From NCBI RefSeq assembly GCF_902652685.1, contig NZ_CACRUY010000017.1, positions 26,794 through 90,793 of the forward strand: a stretch of DNA of 64,000 nt. The letters are read 5' to 3'. Both the position numbers and the translations under genes were made by a program. Numbering within the stretch: position 1 is the first letter of the stretch; every line of letters starts with the position of its first letter. The notes beneath the pieces were generated by a model. That model saw only the letters and a program-made list of their open reading frames with translations. It was not told where the DNA came from and did not search any database. This stretch comes from Mycobacterium sp. Marseille-P9652 (GTDB lineage: Bacteria > Actinomycetota > Actinomycetes > Mycobacteriales > Mycobacteriaceae). Shown here one piece after another: positions 38,098-46,228 of the stretch.

Positions 38098-38313
38098 CTA
38101 ACGTTGCTTTCGTTCGTCGTATTCGGTGCCCGAGGTGTCATCCCAGAACTTGGGTGAGATCTCTTTCGGCCGATCCTCGTCGCGCACAGCATCTACTTTC
38201 TTCTGAAACTCGTCGAACATCTTGCGCGCACGCTCGATCTTCTCTTTGCTTGGCGGCGCGACCCCCGCCTCTTCGGGCGTCATAAATATCTTTCCGGCAA
38301 TCTCCCTGCTCAT
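38098..38313 (-). CDS. Small charged protein downstream of the ART toxin, candidate immunity protein
   Basis: 71 residues (72 if the adjacent ATG 38316 is used), with GGGAGG ideally placed. Unrecognised family, mostly hydrophilic, with a predicted helix (SKEKIERARKMFDEFQKKVD) and a basic end. It lies 22-25 bases downstream of the polymorphic-toxin gene on the same strand, the usual place of a cognate immunity gene. Its DNA is visibly richer in A+T than flanking genes. Immunity function is inference from position. Confidence 0.65.
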   Translation of the reverse strand: MSREIAGKIFMTPEEAGVAPPSKEKIERARKMFDEFQKKVDAVRDEDRPKEISPKFWDDTSGTEYDERKQR

Positions 38314-38338
38314 CATTCCTCCCTTCAGCCCAACGCCG

Positions 38339-40828
38339 CTACTCTTCGACCATCTCAATTATTGTGCGGCGCGTTGCGGGATCTACTGTCTTACTTAGGA
38401 CAAAGAATCTTGTATGGGCTGCAAACAATACCTCTTGCTCTTCGGGTAGGACGGAAAAAGCGGCCACCTCCCGTCCAGTAAAAGAGGTAATTCTGAACTC
38501 GACGTTACCCGCAAATGCATCAGATTGCGCCACACTCGGATCGGTAGTGGTGCTCAGGAAACCTTTTTCTATGACAAATTCACCCGGACGATATTGGGCA
38601 AGCACCTCAGGCGGCAAGTTCGTCCCGCGAACCACCGGACCCTCGTAAGGGGGAAGCTTATTAAGCGCCTGGCCCAGCGCCTCAGCCCGCGCATGCTGAG
38701 ACGCGTCCAACTTGTTGCTCCTTAACGCGTCGTTTAGGTCTTCGTAGCCAGTGCCAGTGTAGTCGGCAAGCGCGGAAAGATCCTTCGCCGTCAGGTCCGG
38801 CGAGATTTCGGAGTGGCTGTTGCTCTCGTCAGGCGATCCGTCATGAGGATCGCCACTCTCGTGCTTACCGCCCGTTGAATTACCGTCGCCCGGTTCATGT
38901 GGCGCCCCATCATGCGGCGGGCTGCCATGTGGGGTCTCGGGGATTCCGCCCTCGTGGGAACTCAGCGACAGATGCTCTTGTGACGGTGGTGTTCCAGCGG
39001 GCGCACGTTTGAGCGCTGGGTCCGTAGGTGGAGGCGTGTGCGGGCCATCCGCCGACGCGGATCCCGGCTCGGTCGAAGCGCCCGCCGGTGCGGGTTCGTG
39101 GACGCGGGGTGCGGGGAGCGCGCTTCGCGGATTGTCCGTCGGGACGGGCCCGTATTCGTGAGGCCGGTCGCGCGGACCGCCCTGTCCCGGCGGCGGCGAG
39201 TCGTGAGTGGCGACAGCCGAATTCGGCCCTCCGGGCTCCCCAGGACCGCGGGGCCCGGGTTCCGGCGATCGCGGCGGCGTCGGCCCGACCGGTCCCTCCG
39301 GCGGCTTGCCCGGCCCGACCGGCCCCTCCGGCGGCTTGCCGGGCGGAAGACCCACCGCCTGACCACCTGGCGGCTCGATCTTCGGCAGCTTCCCGCTCAG
39401 GCCGTCGAGGTCTTCGGTCAGCCCCCTGGCCGACTTGGCGATGTCGGCCAGCGGCCCCCGAGCGGCCAGACCCGGCACCCCGCTGGCGGCCCTCCCACCG
39501 GCGCGTTCCGCGTCCGCCGCGGCCTCCGCGCCGCGCGCGGCAGCGGAGGCACCATCCGACGCCGCACCCGCTTCCTCTCCCCCGGGTATAAAGAACGACG
39601 CGATGTCGAAAGCATTCTCGCCGAGACCCAGACCCGGCCGCGCGGTGCTCCAATCATCAAGGTGCAGAAGGGATCTCCAGTTCTGCCGACCCGCTTCCAA
39701 TCCCTCCTCGGGATGCAGGGCAATATCGACCAGGCTGCCCCGGAACATGCCCTTCCACGTCGCGGCGGCGCCCTCCGGATCGATCAGGAACCGGCGCGGG
39801 TCCATCTCAGCGATGCCTTGCAGGCTTCCGAGAGCGCCCTTGAGCATTCCCTCGTTGGCGTTGACCACGGTGTCGAAAACCGTCGCAACGGGATTGCCGA
39901 CCTCGTCGCCCAGGAACTGGGTGAGTTCGCGGCGCGCGTGTTTCTCGAGGTCGACCACCAAGTTGTCGCCGAGTTGCGTCACGATTTTGATCGCCTGCTC
40001 GTAGGCCTGCGCCTGCCGCCCCAGGTTGTGCTGCACGCCCGCGATGTCGGTGGCGATCCTCTTGATCTCCTCGATCGCTTTGCCCTCGATGACCAGCACC
40101 ACGTCGTGCACCACGTCGGTCAGCGACCCCAGCTGGTTCAGCAGGTCCCGGATCGCGTCCTGCGCGTGCTCGACCTCGCGGGCGAAGCCGTCGAGACGCC
40201 TGGCGAGCTCGCCGGCACCCTCGCCGATCTTCCCCATCGACGCACCGATTTTTGTCAAGGCGGCGTCTATCAGACCGCCCTCGGGAAGGTGCTGAGTATC
40301 GAACAGCGACTTCGACGCATTGAGCGCGCCCTGCATCCCGCCGGCCGCCGCGCCGAAGCCGCGCCAACGCCCCGCCGCCGCGTGCAGCGCCGCCACGTCG
40401 CCGTCGGGCCAGACGTCGTCGAGGAACGACTGCACCAGCGCCCACAGTGGCGGCGGCGGTTGGCCGGGGCCCAGGGTGCCGGGCGGCCCGGGGGGCGTGA
40501 TCTTCGCCGGCTCGGCCGGCGGTTGCAGCCCACCGCTTCCACCGCCGAGCGTCGAAGCCGCTTCGGCGTTTGAATAATTAACTGCCCCTTGCTGAATCGC
40601 CACCCCGGACGACCGGCAGGCGTTGACTGCGGCGGCCGCCGCTTTCAGCAACGACGCGGCCGCCTCCTGATATCCCAGCCCGAACACCATGCCGGCCACG
40701 TCCAAGCCGGTGTGGGCGGACATCCCGGCGGCGAGGATGGTCAGGTTTGCCGCCAGCCCCCCGCCGGCCGCATCGACGGAGCCGCCCGCGGCGAACAACG
40801 CCTCCGGATCGACCACCAGGGGAACCAC
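38339..40828 (-). CDS. Polymorphic toxin with ESX-type N-terminus and C-terminal ADP-ribosyltransferase domain
   Basis: 829 residues from GTG 40828. Residues 1-100 are a helical hairpin resembling Rv2082 (VDPEALFAAGGSVDAAGGGL) ending in YSNAE (Tyr85-x3-Glu89), a type VII secretion YxxxD/E-like signal. Residues 150-400 are helical; 450-650 are Pro/Gly-rich linker. The last 110 residues fit an ADP-ribosyltransferase exoenzyme: Arg734 in VVRGTN, Ser759 in FLSTTTD, and Glu797/Glu799 in EEQEVLF, the R-S-ExE triad of arginine-specific enzymes. Predicted effect: NAD-dependent modification of a target in a rival or host cell. The target is unknown. The ART-coding end is AT-richer than the rest. Confidence 0.85.
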   Translation of the reverse strand: MVPLVVDPEALFAAGGSVDAAGGGLAANLTILAAGMSAHTGLDVAGMVFGLGYQEAAASLLKAAAAAVNACRSSGVAIQQGAVNYSNAEAASTLGGGSGGLQPPAEPAKITPPGPPGTLGPGQPPPPLWALVQSFLDDVWPDGDVAALHAAAGRWRGFGAAAGGMQGALNASKSLFDTQHLPEGGLIDAALTKIGASMGKIGEGAGELARRLDGFAREVEHAQDAIRDLLNQLGSLTDVVHDVVLVIEGKAIEEIKRIATDIAGVQHNLGRQAQAYEQAIKIVTQLGDNLVVDLEKHARRELTQFLGDEVGNPVATVFDTVVNANEGMLKGALGSLQGIAEMDPRRFLIDPEGAAATWKGMFRGSLVDIALHPEEGLEAGRQNWRSLLHLDDWSTARPGLGLGENAFDIASFFIPGGEEAGAASDGASAAARGAEAAADAERAGGRAASGVPGLAARGPLADIAKSARGLTEDLDGLSGKLPKIEPPGGQAVGLPPGKPPEGPVGPGKPPEGPVGPTPPRSPEPGPRGPGEPGGPNSAVATHDSPPPGQGGPRDRPHEYGPVPTDNPRSALPAPRVHEPAPAGASTEPGSASADGPHTPPPTDPALKRAPAGTPPSQEHLSLSSHEGGIPETPHGSPPHDGAPHEPGDGNSTGGKHESGDPHDGSPDESNSHSEISPDLTAKDLSALADYTGTGYEDLNDALRSNKLDASQHARAEALGQALNKLPPYEGPVVRGTNLPPEVLAQYRPGEFVIEKGFLSTTTDPSVAQSDAFAGNVEFRITSFTGREVAAFSVLPEEQEVLFAAHTRFFVLSKTVDPATRRTIIEMVEE

Positions 40829-40935
40829 GCGCGAAATTCTGACTCGGAGCGCGTCGCGCCGCTATTCACCCTCTGGTCGCGCCGACAACCTAACGGCAGG
40901 CCGTCAACACCACGATTCGGACGTAAACAAGCGCC

Positions 40936-43206
40936 TCACGCCGTCAGCGTGATCTGGTGCCGTCCCGCGGGCACCGCGACCGGTGAGCCGGTCGGCTGGC
41001 CGTCGAGTTGGATCTTCGCCCCCGTCGGCAACGAGCCCAGCGACACCCGCGCGGGCCCATCCGTGGCGACGGCGATCGTCGCGGTTGGCAAGCCGGCGAG
41101 CCCGGCGCGGTCGACGTCGACGGTCAGGCTGGCGACACCGGTGAGCTCCAGCGTCAGGTATGGCAGCGGCGAGACGGGTGGCCCCACCTGCCAGTCGAGT
41201 TCGCTGTAGAACGCGGGGGTCGGCTCGAAGTTCCCGATGACTCCGCGATGGTGCCGGACCGTGTGCGTGGGGTCCGGGCGGGCATGCGACCGCGCGTCGA
41301 CTCGGGCCATGGCCCCGCGGCGGGCCGTCACCGCGGGATCGGCGACAAGCTCCGACAGCCACCACACCTGGTGCGGCCCGATCCCGAGGTCGTCGCGGAC
41401 TAGCTGCGGATGCCACGCGAACGTGATGTGTCCCGGATCGGCTTGGCGCAGGCCGGTTCCCATGTGCGAGATCGGATCCTCGAACCGGTCCTGGAGCACC
41501 CAGGCGAGATGATCCTCGAACGGATAGGCGGTGAACCGGTGGCGGTAGCCCAACCGGTCGAGTTCGAGCACCTGCTCGGCCACCGAGGCGAACGGCACCA
41601 GTTCGTCCTGCAGCCCGTGGGCGATGACGTAGGGCAGCCAGCGGGCATTCACCAGCAGCTTCCACGTATCCCCCTCCCGGGCACACGACGAATGGGGGTC
41701 GAGGTCGGCGGGGATGTCGACGTCGGGGATCAGCCGCACGCCGCAGGTGGGGGGACCCGCCAGCACGACCGCCTGCGCGAACACCTGTGGGTAGCTCAGG
41801 CCCAGCTTGTACGCGGCGTAACCACCCATCGAATAGCCGGAGATGACGGTGCGGTTCGGGTCGGTGCCCAGCTGCTCGGCCACCCGCGCCCACACTTCCC
41901 ACACGTCGAGCTCGCCGGCGTCGAAGTACCACATCGACGGGCCGCGGGCGAGCGGCGTGATCACCACCGAGTCGCGCCCCTCGCACACCTCGTGCAGGAG
42001 CCGCGGGTCGATCGACGCGAATTGGCTCTGGCCGAGCGCCAGGGAATGCAGAAGCAGCGTCAACGGCAGCGCGCGGCCCGGGGCGTACGTCGAGGGCAGG
42101 CATATCGAGTACGGCTGTACGCGACCGAGGAACACCGGCTTGGTGCTCAGGATGTTGTCGGTGGCGATCCCCTGGCCCAACTCGACCGACGACACGTACC
42201 AGCGAGTCGTCGGGCCCGTGATCACCGGCTCGGGATCGGTTTCCCGGGCCGCCAACCGGCCCCACGGCACCGTCAGCGCGAACGGCGACACGTCGCCGCG
42301 GGTCAGCGCCGCGGCCTGGGCGGCGTCCGACCAGAAGTTCAGGTGCGGCGGCTCCTGGTCAGTGGTGCGGAACGCGACGTTGTAGACGTTCGGCTGACCG
42401 GGCAGCGCGCCGTGGTCGGCAGGGACGTCGGCGAACCCGTCGCCCGCCGCGTTGGCCAAACCCGCCGCCAGGCGGACGGTCCAGCTGCCCACGGGTTCCA
42501 CCAACGATCGCGGCAGTTGCGCCAGGAAAGACCGCGACTGCATGTCCACGCTGTGCTCGACGGGCGTCCTGACACCGGTGATCAGGTCGATCAGCGCGGC
42601 GCCACTGCCCGACACGAGCAGGGCCAGGTCGATGCCGGCCGAGCGTATCCCCGCACCGGCCGGCCAGTGATCGGTACCGGTGCGGCCCGGGTCGGTGTCG
42701 AACGTGAACAGAGCGATCGGCACCGACGCCTCAACCAGCGTGTTCCAGTCGACGCGCCACCACGTGTGGGTGTCGGTCAATCCGATTGCGACGCGAAAGA
42801 TGTCGGCGCCGTTGCGGGCCGCGGGGCCGTCGGGATAGATGTAGGTGCCGCGCGGCGGGGCCTGGATCTTGAGGTCGCCGACCGGGAGGCCCGTCGCGCC
42901 GTGGTCGTCGTAGAGGAAGTCGGTCCAGAAGATCGCGCCCCCGGCGATGCGTCCGGCGCCGCAGGTGCGGGGGAACTCCTCGCCGAACGGCCAGCCCGCC
43001 GGCACGGGCAGCGCCGGCTCGGGGCGTCGCGCCGCCGGAGGCACGCCCTCGGGCATGCCGTCCACCACCACGAGTTCGCCCGGCGGCGCCGGCGGCGGTG
43101 GGCTGGGGTGCAGCACCGCGTCGGCGATGTGCCGCGCGACGCGGATCGGAAGCAGCGGAAGGCTCAGGATCGACACGCCGCCCAACGTACGCGGCACCGG
43201 TGACAT
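40936..43206 (-). CDS. Large alpha/beta-hydrolase (prolyl-oligopeptidase/PHB-depolymerase-like esterase)
   Basis: 756-residue protein. The N-terminal part (about 80-370) is beta-rich without a recognised family. The hydrolase core (about 390-600) has SICLPSTYAPGRALPLTLLL, the nucleophile elbow GYSMGG, Asp in GLQDELVP and His in FEDHLAW. A final beta-domain (about 650-756) ends in GRHQITLTA and looks like a carbohydrate-binding or Ig-like module. There is no clear signal peptide, although a hydrophobic stretch lies near residues 11-30. Substrate unknown. Start ATG 43206; a downstream GTG is possible. The next gene, pepE, ends six bases away. Confidence 0.8.
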   Translation of the reverse strand: MSPVPRTLGGVSILSLPLLPIRVARHIADAVLHPSPPPPAPPGELVVVDGMPEGVPPAARRPEPALPVPAGWPFGEEFPRTCGAGRIAGGAIFWTDFLYDDHGATGLPVGDLKIQAPPRGTYIYPDGPAARNGADIFRVAIGLTDTHTWWRVDWNTLVEASVPIALFTFDTDPGRTGTDHWPAGAGIRSAGIDLALLVSGSGAALIDLITGVRTPVEHSVDMQSRSFLAQLPRSLVEPVGSWTVRLAAGLANAAGDGFADVPADHGALPGQPNVYNVAFRTTDQEPPHLNFWSDAAQAAALTRGDVSPFALTVPWGRLAARETDPEPVITGPTTRWYVSSVELGQGIATDNILSTKPVFLGRVQPYSICLPSTYAPGRALPLTLLLHSLALGQSQFASIDPRLLHEVCEGRDSVVITPLARGPSMWYFDAGELDVWEVWARVAEQLGTDPNRTVISGYSMGGYAAYKLGLSYPQVFAQAVVLAGPPTCGVRLIPDVDIPADLDPHSSCAREGDTWKLLVNARWLPYVIAHGLQDELVPFASVAEQVLELDRLGYRHRFTAYPFEDHLAWVLQDRFEDPISHMGTGLRQADPGHITFAWHPQLVRDDLGIGPHQVWWLSELVADPAVTARRGAMARVDARSHARPDPTHTVRHHRGVIGNFEPTPAFYSELDWQVGPPVSPLPYLTLELTGVASLTVDVDRAGLAGLPTATIAVATDGPARVSLGSLPTGAKIQLDGQPTGSPVAVPAGRHQITLTA

Positions 43207-43211
43207 GCCTG

Positions 43212-44333
43212 CTAGGGCGCGGGAACCACGATCAGTTCGTGCGGCCGGTTGTTCACGGGCTGCGCGCCGTCCTCGGTGACGACGACGATGTCCTCGATCC
43301 GGGCGCCCCACCGGCCCGGAAAGTAGATGCCCGGTTCGACGGAGAAGGCCATTCCCGGGGCCAGGGGCAGGTCGTTGCCGGCGACGATGTAGGGCTCCTC
43401 GTGCACCGCCAGGCCGATGCCGTGCCCGGTGCGGTGCACGAAGAAGTCGTCGAGCCCTTCGCGGGCCAGCACGTCGCGGGCGGCGGCGTCGACCTGCTCT
43501 GCGGTCACGCCGGGGCGAACGGCCTCCAAGGCGGCACGCTGCGCGCGTTGCAGCACCGAATACTGTTGCGCGACGGCAGGTTCGGGCTCGCCGATGCTGT
43601 AGGTGCGGGTGGAATCGGAATGGTATCCGGGCTCGTACGCCCCGCCAATGTCCACGACGACGACGTCGCCGGCCCGCAATTCTCGATCCGAATACCCGTG
43701 GTGCGGGTCTGCGCTGTGCGGACCCGAACCGACGATGATGAACGCCACATCCGAATGCCCTTCGGCCACAATGGCTTCCGCGATGTCGGCGGCCACGTCG
43801 GCCTCCGTCCGGCCCGGCGCCAGGAATTCCGGCACCCGGGCGTGCACGCGGTCGATGGCGGCGCCGGCCTTGCGCAACGCGTCGATCTCGCACTCCTCCT
43901 TGACCATTCGCAGCTGGCGCATGATGCCGGTGGCCAGGATCGGCACCGCGCCGAGCACGCCGGCGAGCGGGAGCAGGTGCAGCGCCGGCATGGAGTCGGT
44001 GACCGCGGCCGCGGCCCCGTCCAATGCGGCGCGCACCAGCCGGTAGGGGTCATCGCCGTCGACCCAGTCGCGGACCGTCAGCCCGAGTTCCGCGATGGCC
44101 GACTCCTTGAGCGACGCCAGCTCCAGCCGGGGCACCACGACCGTCGGGTCACCGGAGGCCGGCAACACCAGGGCGGTCAACCGCTCGTGCGTCTGCGCGC
44201 GCGACCCCACCAGGTAGCGCAGGTCGTCGCCGGGCGTGATCACCAGTCCCGTGAGGCCCGCGGCGGCGGTCGCGGCGGCCGCCGCGCTGAGTCGGCGGGC
44301 ATACACCGAGGCGTCGAAGCGGTGAGAGTCCAT
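43212..44333 (-). CDS. pepE: Xaa-Pro dipeptidase PepE (M24 family)
   Basis: Dinuclear-metal peptidase of 373 residues (M. tuberculosis PepE 375). The pita-bread metal ligands are visible: Asp in VVVDIGG, Asp in YHSDSTRTY, His in RTGHGIGL, Glu in SVEPGIYF and Glu in ARIEDIV. The N-terminal 130 residues are the creatinase-like lid. It cleaves dipeptides with C-terminal proline. ATG 44333 fits the family N-terminus; the frame upstream is non-family. Divergent from the exonuclease gene across a perfect palindrome. Confidence 0.95.
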   Translation of the reverse strand: MDSHRFDASVYARRLSAAAAATAAAGLTGLVITPGDDLRYLVGSRAQTHERLTALVLPASGDPTVVVPRLELASLKESAIAELGLTVRDWVDGDDPYRLVRAALDGAAAAVTDSMPALHLLPLAGVLGAVPILATGIMRQLRMVKEECEIDALRKAGAAIDRVHARVPEFLAPGRTEADVAADIAEAIVAEGHSDVAFIIVGSGPHSADPHHGYSDRELRAGDVVVVDIGGAYEPGYHSDSTRTYSIGEPEPAVAQQYSVLQRAQRAALEAVRPGVTAEQVDAAARDVLAREGLDDFFVHRTGHGIGLAVHEEPYIVAGNDLPLAPGMAFSVEPGIYFPGRWGARIEDIVVVTEDGAQPVNNRPHELIVVPAP

Positions 44334-44366
44334 GGCTGCCAGGCTAATGGCGCCGGCCAGTGCGCG

Positions 44367-44425
44367 CCGAACGTCGACTTGTTGAGCGGATTTCAGCGAA
44401 CGACCGACAACAAGTCGACGTTCGG
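44367..44425. repeat. Perfect 18-bp inverted repeat between pepE and the exonuclease gene
   Basis: Arms CCGAACGTCGACTTGTTG (44367-44384) and its exact complement at 44408-44425, with 23 bases between. It lies in the divergent promoter gap, ending 13 bases before the exonuclease ATG. It may be an operator, a cruciform-forming repeat or a copy of a dispersed element. As a transcribed stem it would sit directly before the ribosome site. Confidence 0.85.
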
Positions 44426-44437
44426 GGCCGTGAGAAC

Positions 44438-45403
44438 ATGGCCGGGATGAAATCACCACTGTTGCTCCTCGACGGGCCCAGCATGTGGTTCCGCTCCTAC
44501 TTCGGGGTGCCCTCGTCGATCACCGCGCCGGACGGCCGGCCGGTCAACGCGCTGCGCGGGTTCATCGACTCGCTTGCCGTGGTGATCACCCAACACCGAC
44601 CCGGTCGGCTGGTGGTGTGCCTGGATTTGGACTGGCGGCCGCAGTTCCGGGTGGACCTGATTCCGTCGTACAAGGCGCATCGGGTGGCGGAGGCTGAGCC
44701 GGCGGGCGAACCCGATGTCGAGGAGGTGCCCGACGAGCTCACCCCGCAGGTCGACATGATCATGGACCTGCTGGACGCCTTCGGGATCGCGACGGCGGGC
44801 GCCGAGGGCTTCGAGGCCGACGACGTGCTGGGCACCCTGGCGGCGCGCGAACGCAGCGATCCGGTGGTGGTCGTCAGCGGCGATCGCGACCTGATGCAGG
44901 TGGTGTCCGACGACCCCGTCCGCGTCCGGCTGCTCTACCTCGGCCGCGGACTCGCGAAGGCGACGCTCTTCGGGCCCGCGGAAGTGGCCGAGCACTACGG
45001 CGTGCCGCCGCATCGGGCCGGCGAGGCGTACGCCGAGCTCGCCCTGTTGCGGGGTGACCCATCGGACGGTCTTCCCGGCGTGCCAGGCATCGGTGAGAAG
45101 ACGGCGGCGGCGCTGCTGGCCCAGCATGGGTCGCTCGAGGGCATCCTGGCCGCTGCCAACGAGCCGAAGTCGAAGATGGCCAAGGGAATTCGCACGAAAC
45201 TACTGGGGGCGACCGACTACATCGATGCGGCCGGCCGCGTGGTCCGGGTGGCCACCGACGCCCCGGTCACCCTCTCGACGGGGACCGACGCGCTACCGTT
45301 GGCGGCCGCCGACCCGCAGCGCACGGCCGAACTCGCGACCCAGCTGGGTGTGGGGTCCTCGATCGGGCGCCTGCAGAAGGCGCTCGACAGGCTGCCCGGG
45401 TGA
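44438..45403 (+). CDS. 5'-3' exonuclease (FEN/Pol I N-terminal type)
   Basis: 321-residue stand-alone flap/5'-nuclease, corresponding to Rv2090. [31 protein letters not shown] and [13 protein letters not shown] supply the acidic metal ligands, and [26 protein letters not shown] is the helix-hairpin-helix. It probably removes RNA primers or flaps alongside PolA. ATG 44438 chosen; ATG 44447 is the alternative. Convergent with the DUF4333-type gene (13-base gap). Confidence 0.94.
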   Translation: MAGMKSPLLLLDGPSMWFRSYFGVPSSITAPDGRPVNALRGFIDSLAVVITQHRPGRLVVCLDLDWRPQFRVDLIPSYKAHRVAEAEPAGEPDVEEVPDELTPQVDMIMDLLDAFGIATAGAEGFEADDVLGTLAARERSDPVVVVSGDRDLMQVVSDDPVRVRLLYLGRGLAKATLFGPAEVAEHYGVPPHRAGEAYAELALLRGDPSDGLPGVPGIGEKTAAALLAQHGSLEGILAAANEPKSKMAKGIRTKLLGATDYIDAAGRVVRVATDAPVTLSTGTDALPLAAADPQRTAELATQLGVGSSIGRLQKALDRLPG

Positions 45404-45416
45404 GTCCTACCGGGTC

Positions 45417-46163
45417 CTACTGGGGCCGGCCGACCTCGTAGGTGCCCTTGTTGTCCTGGAAGGTCACGGTCACCTTCTTGGGCGCGCCGTCGATGCTGAC
45501 GTCGCAGTCGAAGGTGGCGCCCTTCTTGACGACGGGGTCGTTGCCGCGATTGCACTTGACGTCCTTGACGTTCTTGGCGCCATAACCGTTGGTCTCGTCG
45601 GTGAGGACCTGCTGGACGCCGGCGTTGGCCTTATTGACGTCGAGCTTGGTGGTGACGAACCATCCCGGCCACAGGAAACCGAGCACCAGGATCGCGGCGA
45701 TGACGACGACCCCGACGGCCGCGGCGATGCCGCCGATCAGGGCGCCGGAGCGCTTCTTGCCACCGGGTTGCTCATAGGGCGGGTACTGCTGGGGGTATTG
45801 GCCCGGCTGCCCGTATTGCCCGGGCTGGCCCGGCTGGCCGTATTGCCCGGGCTGGCCGTACTGACCGGGCTGGCCGTACTGCCCCGGCTGACCGTACTGG
45901 CCCGGCTGGGCGTACTGCCCGGGCTGGCCGTACTGGCCCGGCTGCCCGTAGCCCGGATATTGCTGGTACGGCTGCTCGGTGGGCTGCTGGTACTGGGGAT
46001 ACTCGGCCGGCTGCTGCGGGTATGCCGGCGCCTGCCAAGTGGCGTCCTGTTGCTGCTGCCACGGCTGGTTCTGCACCGACCCGACCTGAGTCGGCTCCGA
46101 GGATCGGTCACCGCCATGTCCGGGCGGTTGCCACTGCTGCTCGGATCCGTGCGGTCCGCTCAT
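45417..46163 (-). CDS. Proline/glutamine-rich membrane protein with DUF4333-type C-terminal domain
   Basis: 248 residues, like Rv2091c. A long cytoplasmic tail rich in Gln, Pro, Tyr and Gly (1-135) contains eight YGQPGQ-type hexapeptides. One membrane helix follows (about 141-167, [20 protein letters not shown]). The extracytoplasmic DUF4333-like domain carries two cysteines (VKCNRGN and FDCDVS), probably disulfide-bonded. Function unknown; such tails often contact other proteins. Convergent with the exonuclease. Confidence 0.88.
   Translation of the reverse strand: MSGPHGSEQQWQPPGHGGDRSSEPTQVGSVQNQPWQQQQDATWQAPAYPQQPAEYPQYQQPTEQPYQQYPGYGQPGQYGQPGQYAQPGQYGQPGQYGQPGQYGQPGQYGQPGQPGQYGQPGQYPQQYPPYEQPGGKKRSGALIGGIAAAVGVVVIAAILVLGFLWPGWFVTTKLDVNKANAGVQQVLTDETNGYGAKNVKDVKCNRGNDPVVKKGATFDCDVSIDGAPKKVTVTFQDNKGTYEVGRPQ
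45795..45950 (-). repeat. 18-bp tandem repeat coding YGQPGQ hexapeptides
   Basis: Eight copies of an 18-base unit coding Tyr-(Gly/Ala)-Gln-Pro-Gly-Gln (residues 72-122), seven contiguous, then a three-residue PGQ insertion, then one more. Near-identical DNA copies suggest slippage and likely copy-number variation between strains. Confidence 0.85.
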
Positions 46164-46228
46164 CGTTACTCCTCAGCCCCTTAGTCCTTGGCGTGTTTTC
46201 ACGGTTCCCACCGTAGCTCCGGCTCAGC

